Shown here: positions 19,476 through 29,284 of the stretch, one piece after another
How positions within the stretch are numbered: the first letter of the stretch is position 1
Layout of the letters: each line of letters begins with the position of its first letter
DNA from: Agromyces sp. H17E-10
Lineage (GTDB): Bacteria; Actinomycetota; Actinomycetes; Actinomycetales; Microbacteriaceae
Direction of reading: 5' to 3'
Assembly (NCBI RefSeq): GCF_022919715.1
Contig: NZ_CP095042.1
Coordinates: 3,906,001 to 3,970,000, forward strand
Length of the DNA: 64,000 nucleotides
Position numbers and translations under genes: made by a program
The notes under the pieces: generated by a model
What the model was told of the DNA's origin: nothing
Database searches by the model: none
The model's input: only the letters and a program-made list of their open reading frames with translations

Positions 19476-20500
19476 CGGCTCGCCTCCACGGCCAGGCGCG
19501 GGTCGGCGACGCGCATCGCGAGGTCGGTCACGACCGTCATGACGACGTAGACGAACGCGACGAGCAGCACGACGCCGGTGACGACGGGGATGTCGCGGAG
19601 CGTGACCGCCTGCAGGAGCGTGCGGCCGAGCCCGGGCATCGCGAAGATCGTCTCCACGACGACGGCGCCCGAGAGCAGCCAACCGAGCGCCCAGCCCGAG
19701 AGACTGATGCCGGGCAGCGCGGCGTGCCGCAGCGTGTGCCGGAGTCGCACGCCCAGCGCACTCTCGCCGCGAGCCCGTGCCGACATCACGAACGGCTGCC
19801 GCATCGCCTCGAGGAGGCTCTCGCGCATCACCTGCGCGAGGAAGCCGGCGAGTGGGACCGCGAGCGTGACGACGGGCAGCACGAAACCCGCGGGCGTTCC
19901 CGTGGAGACCGGCGGCAGCCAGCCGAGGCCCGAGCTGAACACGGCGATGAGCACCGCCGCGAGGAAGAAGTGCGGCAACGCCGCGGCGACGAGCTCGATG
20001 CCCTGGCCGAGCGCCGCGGCGATGCGACCCCGGCCCGTCGACCAGATGGCGAGGGCGAGCGCGAGCACCCACGCGAGCGCGAGCGAGCACACGGCGAGCA
20101 GGAGGGTGCCGCCGATCTGCGCGCCGAGCAGCTCGGCGACGGGCACCTTCAGCGCGTACGAACTACCGAGGTCGCCCGTGAGGAGTCGCCCGAGCATCGC
20201 GAGGTACTGCACGAGCAGGGGCTGATCGAGTCCGTAGTCGCGCCGCACCTGGTCGAGCGCCTCCTGGGAGGCCTGGGAGCCCGGCCCGCCGAGGATCGCC
20301 TGTGCCGGGTCGCCCGGGATCAGCCGGATCGCGAAGAACGTGAGCGTCGCGACCGCCCACATGACGAAGATCGCGCCGCCGAGCAGCAGCGCGACATGAC
20401 GCACCGGCCGGCCCCCGCTGCGGGGGACCGGCCGGTCGATCGGCGACGGGGATGCTCCGCCGTCGACCGGCACCGGGTCAGTCGGCGATCCAGGCGTCAT
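19472..20500 (-). CDS. Peptide-type ABC transporter permease (DppB type)
   Basis: A 342-residue membrane subunit with the DppB features: RLIPGDPAQAILG after the first helix, YGLDQPLLVQYLAML, and the coupling loop SARARGESALGVRLRHTLRHAALP. About six helices are seen. The likely start, ATG 20500, lies inside the last codons of the binding-protein gene (23 bp overlap), implying coupled translation. Pro- and Asp-rich residues precede the first helix. Confidence 0.9.
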   Translation of the reverse strand: MTPGSPTDPVPVDGGASPSPIDRPVPRSGGRPVRHVALLLGGAIFVMWAVATLTFFAIRLIPGDPAQAILGGPGSQASQEALDQVRRDYGLDQPLLVQYLAMLGRLLTGDLGSSYALKVPVAELLGAQIGGTLLLAVCSLALAWVLALALAIWSTGRGRIAAALGQGIELVAAALPHFFLAAVLIAVFSSGLGWLPPVSTGTPAGFVLPVVTLAVPLAGFLAQVMRESLLEAMRQPFVMSARARGESALGVRLRHTLRHAALPGISLSGWALGWLLSGAVVVETIFAMPGLGRTLLQAVTLRDIPVVTGVVLLVAFVYVVMTVVTDLAMRVADPRLAVEASR

Positions 20501-22130
20501 AGAAGGTCGGCGTCGACACCGTCGGCAGGGCGCGGGCGCCGTGCACCGACTTCGCCACGAGGAAGCTGTTCTGCTGGTCGTAGAGCGGCAGCAGGTAGTG
20601 CCCGCCGAGAATGAGTCGCTGCGCCTGCTCGGAGAGGTCGGCGCGTTCGTCGGCGTCGCTCGTCGACGCGGCATCCGTCAGCAGCCGGTCGATCTCGGGG
20701 TCGTCGACCTGCGCGAGGTTCGCGAAGTAGCCGCTCGGCGCAGGCGTGATGCTGTCGGAGTGGTACAGGATGCGCAGCACGTCGGGGCCGACCTTCGTGT
20801 ACGGCGCGCTGACGATCTCGTACTCGTGCGCGAACAGGGCGCCATACCAGCTCGACAGGTCGAGCAGCGAGATCTGCACGTCGAAGCCGGCCTCCTTCGC
20901 GGTGGCCTGCACCTGCTCGAAGAGCGACTGCTCGGCGGGCACCGACTGGTTCGTGCTCACGGGGAACCGCAGCACCAAGCGCTTGCCGTTCTTCATGCGG
21001 GTGCCGTCGGCGTCGCGCTCGGTCCAGCCGGCCTCGTCGAGGAGGGCGTTCGCCCGGTCGAGGTCGGTCTCGAAGAGCGACGGGTCGGAGTAGGCGAGCG
21101 CCTCGACCGACGAGAGCGCCGAGTACGAGCGCTCGGCGGTGCCGAAGTAGAGGGAGTCGATGCCGTCGTTCACGTCGACCGCGGCGATGAACGCCTCGCG
21201 CACGCGCTCGTCGTCGAACGGCGCCTGGCCCGAGTTCAGCTCGATGCGGTTCGAGGCTCCGGGGCGCGGGGCATCGATCCACGTGGGGTCGCCGGACTTC
21301 TCGGCTGCGGCGGCCGTGTCGGGCTGGGGGTTGTCGATGACGTCGACCTGCCCGCCCTGCAGCGCGGCGTAGCGCGAGGCCGCGTCGGGGATGAAGCGCC
21401 AGTCGATCGCCTCGAGATACGCCGGCCCCTCGTGTGCGGCGTCGGCGGGCGGCGAGACGTAGTCGTCGTTGCGCACGAGCGAGACGCGCTCCTGCTTCAC
21501 CCAGTCATCGACGACGAACGGCCCGGTGCCGATCGGTGCCTGGCAGTTCTCCTCCATGCCACGGGCGATCCCCGCGGGCGACTCGATCGCGAGCCACGGC
21601 TGCGAGAGCGACTCGAGCAGAGCACTGTCGGGCGCCGTCAGCACGAAGCGTGCGACCTCGGGCGAGACGACCTCGACGTGGTCGACCTTGCCGAGCGCGA
21701 GGTAGCCCGTCGACGACTCGGTCGCGGGGTCCTTGAGGTGCTCGACGTTCGCCTTGACGGCCTCGGCGTCGAACGGCGTGCCGTCGGTGAACGCGACGTC
21801 GTCGCGCAGCGTGAAGTCCCAGCTCAGGCCGTCGTCGGCTGCCGTCCACGACTCGGCGAGCCACGGGATGATCTCGCCCGACTCGTCGCGCGAGACGAGC
21901 GACTCCAGGAACTGGGTCGCGAGCAGCGCCTGCGGGTAGTTGCCGCCGACGTGCGGGTCGAGGCAGGTCGGCTCGGCGTCGCCGGACGCGTACCGCAGCG
22001 TGCCGCCCGAGACCGGCTCGTCGGAGGCGGCGGGTTCGGCGGCCTGGCAGCCGGCGAGGGCGACCGTACCGGCGAGCGCCACGACGGCGAGCCCGAGCGG
22101 GCGGTGGATGGTGCGGAGTGCAGCGTGCAT
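20478..22130 (-). CDS. Extracellular solute-binding lipoprotein, family 5
   Basis: Substrate-binding protein for the ABC importer encoded behind it. The 550-residue product has a signal peptide with lipobox LAGC, so Cys28 should be lipid-anchored on the outer face of the membrane. Family-5 features include EIIPWLAESWT, LRDDVAFTDGTPFDAEAV, FDDERVREAFIAAVD and YFANLAQVDDPEIDRLL. Peptides, nickel complexes and opines are known ligands of the family; none is favoured here. GAGGAC precedes the ATG. A GntR gene is divergent across 123 bp with a shared operator-like palindrome. Confidence 0.93.
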   Translation of the reverse strand: MHAALRTIHRPLGLAVVALAGTVALAGCQAAEPAASDEPVSGGTLRYASGDAEPTCLDPHVGGNYPQALLATQFLESLVSRDESGEIIPWLAESWTAADDGLSWDFTLRDDVAFTDGTPFDAEAVKANVEHLKDPATESSTGYLALGKVDHVEVVSPEVARFVLTAPDSALLESLSQPWLAIESPAGIARGMEENCQAPIGTGPFVVDDWVKQERVSLVRNDDYVSPPADAAHEGPAYLEAIDWRFIPDAASRYAALQGGQVDVIDNPQPDTAAAAEKSGDPTWIDAPRPGASNRIELNSGQAPFDDERVREAFIAAVDVNDGIDSLYFGTAERSYSALSSVEALAYSDPSLFETDLDRANALLDEAGWTERDADGTRMKNGKRLVLRFPVSTNQSVPAEQSLFEQVQATAKEAGFDVQISLLDLSSWYGALFAHEYEIVSAPYTKVGPDVLRILYHSDSITPAPSGYFANLAQVDDPEIDRLLTDAASTSDADERADLSEQAQRLILGGHYLLPLYDQQNSFLVAKSVHGARALPTVSTPTFYDAWIAD

Positions 22131-22183
22131 CGAGTCCTCGAAGGGGAGAAGGGATCTGAGCGGGACGACGCCGGCCCGGAGTC

Positions 22184-22212
22184 ATCCTGACACCGCGATC
22201 GGGTCCGGACAA
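22184..22212 (-). promoter_or_regulatory. Candidate promoter of the peptide ABC operon
   Basis: On the minus strand TTGTCC (22207-22212) and CAGGAT (22184-22189) are 17 bp apart, in fair agreement with sigma-70 boxes. The GntR palindrome at 22218-22240 lies directly upstream of the -35 box. Confidence 0.45.
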
Positions 22213-22217
22213 GCGAG

Positions 22218-22247
22218 TTGTTCGCATTCAAGTAGAACAATTAGGAT
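22218..22247 (+). promoter_or_regulatory. Leaderless promoter and palindromic operator of the GntR gene
   Basis: TTGTTC (22218-22223) and TAGGAT (22242-22247) form a -35/-10 pair with an 18 bp spacer. Six bases later is the GTG start at 22254, so the message should be leaderless. TTGTTC and its exact inverse GAACAA (22235-22240) form a palindrome with an 11 bp spacer that covers the promoter. This is the expected place for autorepression by the GntR protein. Confidence 0.65.
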
Positions 22248-22253
22248 GCGAGG

Positions 22254-22670
22254 GTGCTCATCCGACTCGATCCTGCCTCGCCGACCCTGCTGGCCGACCA
22301 GCTCGCCTCGGCGCTTCGGAGCTCGATCATCGACGGTCGACTGACGGGTGGCGAGCGGCTCCCGTCGGCGCGACAGCTCGGGAGCGAGCTCGGCGTCAAC
22401 GTGCACACCGTCCTCCGCGCCTACCACCGGCTGCGCGACGAGCAGCTCATCGAGGTGCACCGCGGGCGGGGCGCCGTCGTCGCCGTGCGCATCGGCGGCC
22501 ACGCCGCGCTCGCCGGCGCCGTGCACGACCTCGTCGACGAGGCGCGCGAGCACGGGCTGCCCGAGGCGGCCCTCCTCGAACTCGTGCGCGCCGCGTACCG
22601 CTCGGCCCCGCAGATCGGGGTCGTCCGGCCGCTGCGTCCCGCGGGGCCGCCGTCGACACGGTATTCTTGA
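22254..22670 (+). CDS. GntR family transcriptional regulator (YtrA-like)
   Basis: A 138-residue DNA-binding protein. The N-terminal GntR winged helix is clear (LADQLASALRSSIIDGRL, GERLPSARQLGSELGVN, TVLRAYHRLRDEQLIE). The C-terminal part is short, only about 60 residues, as in the YtrA subfamily that commonly governs ABC transporter genes. It starts at GTG 22254 without a ribosome site. It diverges from the peptide ABC operon and shares with it a region holding a TTGTTC-N11-GAACAA palindrome, so it probably controls itself and that operon. The T-box of ileS begins right after its stop. Confidence 0.88.
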   Translation: MLIRLDPASPTLLADQLASALRSSIIDGRLTGGERLPSARQLGSELGVNVHTVLRAYHRLRDEQLIEVHRGRGAVVAVRIGGHAALAGAVHDLVDEAREHGLPEAALLELVRAAYRSAPQIGVVRPLRPAGPPSTRYS

Positions 22671-22671
22671 C

Positions 22672-22890
22672 GGCAACGACGTCGATCCGGCCATCACCGG
22701 GGAGTCTTCGGAAGAACGCGGGCCCGGCCCGCAAGTAGAACCGAACGGGCGGCCCGTCACAGCCGGCAATGAGGGGTGAAGCGGTTCCGAGCCAGTCGAC
22801 GGACCGATTCGCAAACGAGGTGGTACCGCGGTGGCGGCTCGATCGAGCGGCCGGCGTCCTCGTGAGAGCATCCGTCCCACAAGGAGCGAG
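22672..22890 (+). promoter_or_regulatory. Translational T-box riboswitch of ileS
   Basis: tRNA-Ile sensing leader before ileS. The conserved T-box GAGGTGGTACCGCGG is at 22817-22831. The likely specifier codon ATC (Ile) is at 22693-22695, inside GGCCATCACCGGGGAG, which matches the short stem I seen in actinobacterial ileS T-boxes. CCTCGT at 22858-22863 can pair with ACGAGG at 22815-22820 (antisequestrator), or, as CCTCGTG, with CACAAGG at 22878-22884 (sequestrator covering the ribosome site AAGGAG at 22881-22886). The two pairings exclude each other. Uncharged tRNA-Ile should favour the first and open the ribosome site. TATTCT at 22662-22667 may be the -10 box. Confidence 0.92.
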
Positions 22891-22891
22891 C

Positions 22892-25800
22892 GTGTACCCC
22901 CGCACCCCAGACGACCACGGTGTCGCCCCCTCACCAGACTTCCCCGCCGTCGAACGCGAGGTGCTCGCGTTCTGGAAGGCCGACGGCACCTTCCAGGCCT
23001 CGATCGACCAGCGCGAGGGCGCTCCCGAGTGGGTCTTCTACGACGGCCCGCCGTTCGCCAACGGCCTGCCGCACTACGGCCACCTCCTGACCGGCTACGC
23101 GAAGGACCTGTTCCCGCGGTTCCAGACGATGCGCGGGCACCAGGTGCACCGTCGCTTCGGCTGGGACACGCACGGCCTGCCCGCCGAGCTCGAGGCCGAG
23201 CGCCAGCTCGGCATCACCGACAAGAGCGAGATCGAGGAGATGGGCATCGCCGCGTTCAACCGCGCCGCCCGCGAATCGGTGCTGCGGTACACGAAGGAGT
23301 GGGAGGACTACGTCACCCGCCAGGCCCGCTGGGTCGACTTCGAGAACGACTACAAGACGCTCGACGTCACGTTCATGGAGAGCGTGATCTGGGCGTTCAA
23401 GACCCTCTACGACAAGGGCCTGGCCTACGAGGGCCACCGCGTGCTGCCGTACTGCTGGCGCGACCAGACCCCGCTGTCGAACCACGAGCTGCGCATGGAC
23501 GACGACGTCTACAAGATGCGACAGGACCAGACCGTCACGGTGACGTTCCCGCTCACGGGTCCGAAGGCCGAGTCGCTCGGCCTCACCGCGGTGCGGGCGC
23601 TCGCCTGGACGACGACGCCGTGGACGCTGCCCACGAACTTCGCCCTCGCGGTCGGCCCCGACATCGAGTACGCGGTGGTGCCCGCCGGCCCTGCGGGCAC
23701 GCCCGACGCGACGGTCCTCCGCGAACTGGCCGACGGCGGCGAGGCGCCCGAGGTGCTCGGAGCCGAATACCTGCTCGCGGTCGACCTCGTCGGCGGCTAC
23801 GCGAAGGAGCTCGGCTACGAGTCGGCCGACGAGGCGCGCGCGGCCGTGTCGCGCACCGTGCGCGGCGCCGAGCTCGAGGGGGTCACCTACGACCGTCTCT
23901 TCGACTACTACGCCGACGTCGAGACGTACGGGTTGCAGAACGCCTGGCGCATCCTCGTGGCCGACTACGTCACGACCGAGGACGGCACCGGGATCGTGCA
24001 CCAGGCTCCCGCCTACGGCGAGGAGGACCAGAAGATCGGCGAAGCCGCCGGCATCCCCGTCATCATCTCCCTCGATGAGGGCGGCAAGTTCCTGCCCGCC
24101 GTGACCGACGTCGCCGGCCTCCTCTGGAGCGATGCGAACAAGCCGCTCACCCAGCTGCTGAAGGCCGAGGGTCGGCTCCTCCGACAGGCGAGCTACGAGC
24201 ACTCGTACCCGCACTGCTGGCGCTGCCGCAACCCGCTCATCTACAAGGCCGTCTCGAGCTGGTTCATCAAGGTGCCCGAGTTCAAGGGCCGCATGGGCGA
24301 GCTCAACCAGGACATCAACTGGGTGCCCGAGAATGTGAAGGACGGCCAGTTCGGCAAGTGGGTCGCCGGCGCCCGCGACTGGTCGATCAGCCGCAACCGC
24401 TACTGGGGGTCGCCGATCCCGGTGTGGAAGAGCGACGACCCCGAGTACCCGCGCATCGACGTGTACGGATCGCTGGAGGAGCTCGAGCGCGACTTCGGCC
24501 GCATGCCGCTCGGCCCCGACGGCAAGCCCGACCTGCACCGTCCGTACATCGACGAGCTCACCCGGCCGAACCCCGACGACCCCACCGGACGGTCGACGAT
24601 GCGCCGCATCACCGACATCTTCGACGTGTGGTTCGACTCGGGCTCGATGCCGTTCGCCCAGGTGCACTACCCGTTCGAGAACCGCGAGTGGTTCGACACG
24701 CACAACCCCGCCGACTTCATCGTCGAGTACATCGGGCAGACGCGCGGCTGGTTCTACGTCATGCACGTGCTCTCGACCGCGCTCTTCGACCGCCGTGCCT
24801 TCTCGAACGTCGTGAGCCACGGCATCGTGCTCGGCAGCGACGGGCAGAAGATGTCGAAGTCGCTGCGCAACTACCCCGACGTCTCCGAGGTGTTCGACCG
24901 CGACGGCTCCGACGCGATGCGCTGGTTCCTGATGTCGAGCTCGGTGCTGCGCGGCGGCAACCTCGTCGTCACCGAGGAGGGGATCCGCGAGGGCGTGCGC
25001 CAGCTCATGCTGCCGCTCTGGAGCACCTGGTACTTCTTCTCGCTGTACGCCAACACCGCGAAGGAGGGCGGGTACGAGGCATCCCGGTCGACGGCCTCGA
25101 CCGACGTGCTCGACCGCTACCTGCTCGCGAAGCTGCGCGACCTCGTCGAGGACGTCACCGCCGATCTCGACGACTTCGATTCGCCGCTCGCCGCGCAGAA
25201 GCTGCGCGACTTCGGCGACGTGCTCACCAACTGGTACGTGCGCCGCTCGCGCGACCGCTTCTGGCAGGGCGTGGGCGCCGACGGCTCCGGCCGTGAGGCG
25301 TTCGACACGCTGTACACGGTGCTCGAGACGCTGACGCGCCTCGCGGCGCCGCTGCTCCCGCTCGTGAGCGAGCAGGTGTGGCGCGGCCTCACCGGCGGGC
25401 GCAGCGTGCACCTGACCGACTGGCCCGAGGCGAGCGAGTTCCCGGCCGACCCCGCGCTCGTCGCGGCGATGGACGCGGTGCGCGAGATCAGCTCGACGGC
25501 GCTCTCGCTGCGCAAGCAGGCGGGTCGTCGCGTGCGGCTTCCGCTCGCGACGCTCACCGTCGTCAGCGGGGATGCCGCGGCGCTCACGCCGTTCGAGGCG
25601 ATCCTGCGCGACGAGCTCAACGTCAAGGGCGTCGAGCTCGTGCAGCTCGACGAGCACAGCGCGGAGGCCTACGGGGTCACGAAGCGCCTCACCGTCAATG
25701 CCCGCGCGGCAGGTCCCCGCCTCGGCAAGCAGGTGCAGCAGGTGATCCAGGCCGCGCGTTCGGGCGACTGGTCGCTCGACGGTGAGACGGTGGTCGCGGG

Positions 25801-26194
25801 CGGCGTCGCGCTCGAGCCGGCGGAGTACGACCTCGTGCTCGAGGCGGGCTCGGGCGACGGCGAGCGAGCGCTCGGACTGCTCGGCGACGGCGGGTTCGTG
25901 ATCCTCGACACGGCGACGACCCCCGAGCTCGAGGCCGAGGGGCTCGCGCGCGACGTCGTGCGCGCAGTGCAGGAGGCGCGCAAGTCGGCCGGGCTCGAAG
26001 TGGGCGACCGCATCGCGCTGACCCTCACCCTCGACTCCGCCGGTCGTGCGGCGGCCACGGTGCATCGCGAACTGATCGTCGGTGAGACCCTGGCAACCAC
26101 GCTCGAACTCCGCGACCTCGACGGCGGCGATGCCGACGCGACGCAGGCGCTCGCCGGCGGTACCAAGGTGCACATCGGATTGGAGAAGGCGTGA
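22892..26194 (+). CDS. ileS: Isoleucine--tRNA ligase, eukaryote-like (type 2) form
   Basis: Charges tRNA-Ile and edits mischarged valine. The 1100-residue product is of the long type-2 form: the first motif reads [10 protein letters not shown] (HYGH at 61-64), as in eukaryotic cytosolic enzymes and in bacterial forms that tolerate mupirocin. KMSKS is at 653-657 and the editing domain is recognised by [10 protein letters not shown]. The start is GTG 22892, six bases after AAGGAG; an upstream in-frame ATG at 22769 lies inside the T-box and is rejected. The stop overlaps folC. Expression should rise when tRNA-Ile is uncharged, through the T-box. Confidence 0.97.
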   Translation: MYPRTPDDHGVAPSPDFPAVEREVLAFWKADGTFQASIDQREGAPEWVFYDGPPFANGLPHYGHLLTGYAKDLFPRFQTMRGHQVHRRFGWDTHGLPAELEAERQLGITDKSEIEEMGIAAFNRAARESVLRYTKEWEDYVTRQARWVDFENDYKTLDVTFMESVIWAFKTLYDKGLAYEGHRVLPYCWRDQTPLSNHELRMDDDVYKMRQDQTVTVTFPLTGPKAESLGLTAVRALAWTTTPWTLPTNFALAVGPDIEYAVVPAGPAGTPDATVLRELADGGEAPEVLGAEYLLAVDLVGGYAKELGYESADEARAAVSRTVRGAELEGVTYDRLFDYYADVETYGLQNAWRILVADYVTTEDGTGIVHQAPAYGEEDQKIGEAAGIPVIISLDEGGKFLPAVTDVAGLLWSDANKPLTQLLKAEGRLLRQASYEHSYPHCWRCRNPLIYKAVSSWFIKVPEFKGRMGELNQDINWVPENVKDGQFGKWVAGARDWSISRNRYWGSPIPVWKSDDPEYPRIDVYGSLEELERDFGRMPLGPDGKPDLHRPYIDELTRPNPDDPTGRSTMRRITDIFDVWFDSGSMPFAQVHYPFENREWFDTHNPADFIVEYIGQTRGWFYVMHVLSTALFDRRAFSNVVSHGIVLGSDGQKMSKSLRNYPDVSEVFDRDGSDAMRWFLMSSSVLRGGNLVVTEEGIREGVRQLMLPLWSTWYFFSLYANTAKEGGYEASRSTASTDVLDRYLLAKLRDLVEDVTADLDDFDSPLAAQKLRDFGDVLTNWYVRRSRDRFWQGVGADGSGREAFDTLYTVLETLTRLAAPLLPLVSEQVWRGLTGGRSVHLTDWPEASEFPADPALVAAMDAVREISSTALSLRKQAGRRVRLPLATLTVVSGDAAALTPFEAILRDELNVKGVELVQLDEHSAEAYGVTKRLTVNARAAGPRLGKQVQQVIQAARSGDWSLDGETVVAGGVALEPAEYDLVLEAGSGDGERALGLLGDGGFVILDTATTPELEAEGLARDVVRAVQEARKSAGLEVGDRIALTLTLDSAGRAAATVHRELIVGETLATTLELRDLDGGDADATQALAGGTKVHIGLEKA

Positions 26195-27555
26195 ACGACG
26201 ACTTCGAACCCGAAGCCCGCGACGCGGCCGACGCCGTGTACGCGTCGCTCATCGCGCGTGTCGGCGAGGGCGCGCCGCGACCCCGTCTCGAACCGACCCG
26301 CCGGACCGTCGAACTGCTCGGCGACCCGCACCGGTCGGCACCCGTGATCCACATCACGGGCACGAACGGCAAGACGTCGACGAGTCGCATGATCGAGAGC
26401 CTGCTGCGCGCCTCGGGCCTGCGCACCGGCCTGCTCACGAGCCCGCACCTCGTGCGGTTCACCGAGCGCATCCGGATCGACGGTGAGTCGATCTCCGATG
26501 AGGCGGTCGCCCGCAACTGGGAGGAGATCCTCCCGTTCATCGCGATCGTCGACGCCGAGCTCGAGCAGGCGGGCGAACAGCCGCTCACCTACTTCGAGGC
26601 GCTGACCGTGCTCGCGTTCGCGTGCTTCGCGGATGCCCCGGTCGACGTCGTCGTGCTCGAGGTCGGCATGGGCGGCGAGTGGGACTCGACGAACGTGGCC
26701 GACGGCCAGGTCGCCGTGTTCACGCCCATCGCGCTCGACCACCAGGCTCGCCTCGGTTCCACGATCGAGGCGATCGCGCGAACGAAGTCGGGCATCATCA
26801 AGCCCGCCGCGGCCGTCGTGACCGCCCGGCAGTCCGACGAGGCGCTGCGCGTGCTCGAGGACGCGGCCGAGCTCACCGAGTCGACGCTCGCCGTCGAGGA
26901 CGACGCCTTCGCCGTCACGTCCACGGCCGTCGCGGTCGGCGGGCAGCTCGTCACGATCCGCGGGCTCGCGGGGGAGTACCGAGACGTGCTGCTGCCCATG
27001 TTCGGTGCCCACCAGGCCGAGAACGCGGCCGTCGCCGTCGCCGCGGTCGAGGCCTTCATCGGCGGCGGAACCGTCCGGCTGGCCGACGAGGTCGTCGAGC
27101 GCGGCCTCGGCGAAGCCACGTCGCCCGGCCGCCTGCAGGTCATCGGCACCGAGCCGACGGTGCTCGTCGATGCGGCGCACAACCCGCACGGCGCGCGTTC
27201 GCTCGTGGCCGCGCTCGACGCGGTCTTCGACTTCGACGAGATCGCCGTCGTGTTCGGCGTCGTCGACGACAAGGACGCCGAGGGCATCGTCGGCGAACTC
27301 TCCGCGATCACCGGGCCGTTCCTCGTGACCGCGCCCGACTCGGAGCGTGCGCTCTCCGCCGACGTGCTCGCGCCGATCGTGGCCGCCCGTGCCGGAGACC
27401 GCGTGACCGTGGCCGAGCGCCTCGACGACGCGCTCGAGCAGGCGCGCGACTGGGCCGGCGCCGGGCCGAAGCGAGCGGTGCTCGTCACCGGTTCGATCGT
27501 GCTCGTCGGCGAGGCGATGGCGTACGCGGACGATCACGAATGGGGGAGCGCATGA
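26191..27555 (+). CDS. folC: Bifunctional folylpolyglutamate synthase / dihydrofolate synthase
   Basis: Mur-ligase family enzyme that adds glutamate to dihydropteroate and to folates. The product is 454 residues. The ATP-binding loop is GTNGKTS at 57-63, preceded by the family sequence [22 protein letters not shown] and [12 protein letters not shown] are typical FolC blocks, and DAAHNPHGA marks the C-terminal glutamate-binding domain. It starts at GTG 26191, overlapping the ileS stop as GTGA, and its own stop overlaps the next gene. The ileS-folC-DUF4233-ndk order is common in actinobacteria. Confidence 0.95.
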   Translation: MNDDFEPEARDAADAVYASLIARVGEGAPRPRLEPTRRTVELLGDPHRSAPVIHITGTNGKTSTSRMIESLLRASGLRTGLLTSPHLVRFTERIRIDGESISDEAVARNWEEILPFIAIVDAELEQAGEQPLTYFEALTVLAFACFADAPVDVVVLEVGMGGEWDSTNVADGQVAVFTPIALDHQARLGSTIEAIARTKSGIIKPAAAVVTARQSDEALRVLEDAAELTESTLAVEDDAFAVTSTAVAVGGQLVTIRGLAGEYRDVLLPMFGAHQAENAAVAVAAVEAFIGGGTVRLADEVVERGLGEATSPGRLQVIGTEPTVLVDAAHNPHGARSLVAALDAVFDFDEIAVVFGVVDDKDAEGIVGELSAITGPFLVTAPDSERALSADVLAPIVAARAGDRVTVAERLDDALEQARDWAGAGPKRAVLVTGSIVLVGEAMAYADDHEWGSA

Positions 27556-28049
27556 GCGACGACGTACAGCGTCCCGATGACGTGAACGGCACCGACGAAG
27601 CGCACGGCATCGATACTCCCGGCGATCCGGCATCCGATGCCGCCACCGCGCCCGCTCGGGCGCCGCGGTCGATCCGGCAGAGCCTCGCCGCGATCGTGCT
27701 CGCCTTCGAGACGATCGTGGTGTTCCTCGCGGCGCTCGTCATCTGGGGGCTCGCGCAGGGCGACGCCGCCCTGGGCGTCGAGTCGGCGCTTCCGTCGTGG
27801 GCGGCGCTCGCCGCCGGCGGCGTCATCATCCTCGGCCTGATCGCGACGATCGGACTGCTGCGCTACCGCTGGGCCTACACGCTCGGCTGGGTGCTGCAGG
27901 TGCTCATCGTCGTCTCGGGCTTCATCAACCCGGCGATGTTCGTCGTCGGGGCGCTCTTCGGCGGCATGTGGTGGTACTGCATGGTGGCCGGGAGCCGGAT
28001 CGACCGAGAGCGCGCGGCATTCGCCGCGCCGGGAAAGGACCAGCAATGA
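27552..28049 (+). CDS. DUF4233 membrane protein
   Basis: A 165-residue protein with a charged, disordered N-terminal 40 residues and three or four hydrophobic helices (around 44-66, 76-98, 103-120 and 122-140). WALAAG-like Trp and Gly positions and GFINPAMFVVGALFGGMWWY fit DUF4233, a family found almost only between folC and ndk in actinobacteria. Its function is not known. It overlaps folC (ATGA) and ndk (ATGA), so all three are coupled. Confidence 0.88.
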   Translation: MSDDVQRPDDVNGTDEAHGIDTPGDPASDAATAPARAPRSIRQSLAAIVLAFETIVVFLAALVIWGLAQGDAALGVESALPSWAALAAGGVIILGLIATIGLLRYRWAYTLGWVLQVLIVVSGFINPAMFVVGALFGGMWWYCMVAGSRIDRERAAFAAPGKDQQ

Positions 28050-28468
28050 CCACTGCGATCGAAGAGACCCTCGTCCTCGTGAAGCCCGACGGGGTCGCCC
28101 GCAACCTGACCGGTGAGATCCTTCGCCGCATCGAGGCCAAGGGCTACTCGCTCGTCGACATCCGCCTCGTGCAGGCCGACCGTGGGCTGCTCGCGAAGCA
28201 CTACGCCGAGCACGAGGGCAAGCCCTTCTACGAGCCGCTCGTCGAGTTCATGGAGTCGGGCCCCGTCGTCGCGATCCGCGTGGCCGGCAACCGCGTGATC
28301 GAGGGATTCCGGGTGCTCGCCGGCACGACCGACCCGACGACCGCCGCGCCGGGCACGATCCGCGGCGACTTCGGTCGCGACTGGGGCCTGAAGGTGCAGC
28401 AGAACCTCGTGCACGGCTCCGACTCGCCCGAGTCGGCCGAGCGCGAGCTCGCTCTCTGGTTCGCCTGA
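28046..28468 (+). CDS. ndk: Nucleoside diphosphate kinase
   Basis: Transfers the gamma-phosphate of ATP to nucleoside diphosphates through a phospho-histidine. The product is 140 residues, the standard length. The family start ETLVLVKPDGVARNL is present, and the catalytic His123 lies in NLVHGSDSPESA. The ATG overlaps the DUF4233 stop, and GGAAAGGA precedes it. It ends the ileS operon and is followed by a large palindrome. Confidence 0.97.
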   Translation: MTTAIEETLVLVKPDGVARNLTGEILRRIEAKGYSLVDIRLVQADRGLLAKHYAEHEGKPFYEPLVEFMESGPVVAIRVAGNRVIEGFRVLAGTTDPTTAAPGTIRGDFGRDWGLKVQQNLVHGSDSPESAERELALWFA

Positions 28469-28476
28469 CGCGGCCA

Positions 28477-28570
28477 CCGGTGGTCGAGTAGCGACGAAGG
28501 AGCGTATCGAGACCCTCCTGCGGATCTCGATACGCGTCGTCGCTGCCCGCCGGCGCTACTCGACCACCGG
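28477..28570. repeat. Nested palindromic repeat, probable bidirectional terminator
   Basis: A 94 nt palindrome between the convergent ndk and VKOR genes. The outer arms 28477-28492 and 28555-28570 are perfect over 16 bp (CCGGTGGTCGAGTAGC and inverse). The inner arms 28502-28512 and 28525-28535 are perfect over 11 bp (GCGTATCGAGA and inverse). Sequences built on GGTCGAGTAGC and GTATCGAGAC recur as intergenic palindromes in Microbacteriaceae genomes, from general knowledge. Its position suggests termination on both strands. Confidence 0.8.
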
Positions 28571-28613
28571 GGTGCTGCGTCGCTGCGGGCCGGCACACCC
28601 GTGAACGGGCGGC

Positions 28614-29237
28614 TCAGAAGAGGTTCTGCAGGTCGATCATGACGCGCGGGATCGCGTCCATCTGCGCCTGCGCGAGCAGGATGACGATCGCGTAGCTGAT
28701 GACGGTGATGAGGGGCACCCACTTGAACCACGCGCCGGCGAGCCGGCGGACGCGTGCCGAGGCCGGAATATGCCCCTCGCGCAGGTTGTACAGCGTCAGC
28801 GCCCAGAACGTCGGAATGGTGACGGCCCACGTGAGCATGCACCACGGGCACAGCACGTCGAGCACGTAGATGCTCTGGGCGATGAGCCAGCCGACGAACA
28901 CCAGTGCGCCCGCCACGCCGACGTTGAAGCCGATCCAGAACCAGCGCGCGAAGGTCGCGCCCGCGAGGATCGCCACGGCGATCGTGATGACGACGGGCCA
29001 GGCCATGAGCCCGACGAACGGGTTCGGGAACCCGAAGACCGCGCCCTGCCACGAGGCCAGGTTCGTGCTGCACCCGACGAGCACGCCCACGTTGCAGTTC
29101 GGCACGTGGCTCGGATCCTGCAGCGTGAGCACCTTCTCGACCGACAACTCGAAGGCGGCGAGCAGCCCGAGGGCTCCGGCGATGATGAGGAAGATCGCGA
29201 GGGCGAGCGGCTTGGAGCGCTCGGCGGTGTCGGGCAT
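28614..29237 (-). CDS. Vitamin K epoxide reductase family protein
   Basis: A 207-residue membrane protein with five hydrophobic helices. It has the VKOR active-site CPWC at Cys130-Cys133 and the loop pair Cys48 and Cys56 in CNVGVLVGCST, so it can relay electrons from a partner thiol protein to quinone. In actinobacteria such proteins usually reoxidise DsbA-like enzymes for disulfide formation outside the membrane. No DsbA-like domain is fused and none is adjacent. ATG 29237 was chosen because earlier in-frame residues are not membrane-like. The gene converges with ndk and diverges from the RNase E/G gene. Confidence 0.92.
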   Translation of the reverse strand: MPDTAERSKPLALAIFLIIAGALGLLAAFELSVEKVLTLQDPSHVPNCNVGVLVGCSTNLASWQGAVFGFPNPFVGLMAWPVVITIAVAILAGATFARWFWIGFNVGVAGALVFVGWLIAQSIYVLDVLCPWCMLTWAVTIPTFWALTLYNLREGHIPASARVRRLAGAWFKWVPLITVISYAIVILLAQAQMDAIPRVMIDLQNLF

Positions 29238-29284
29238 GCTCGGATTATGGCACGCCGATTCCCCAAGGCGCTGCCAGAGCATGC

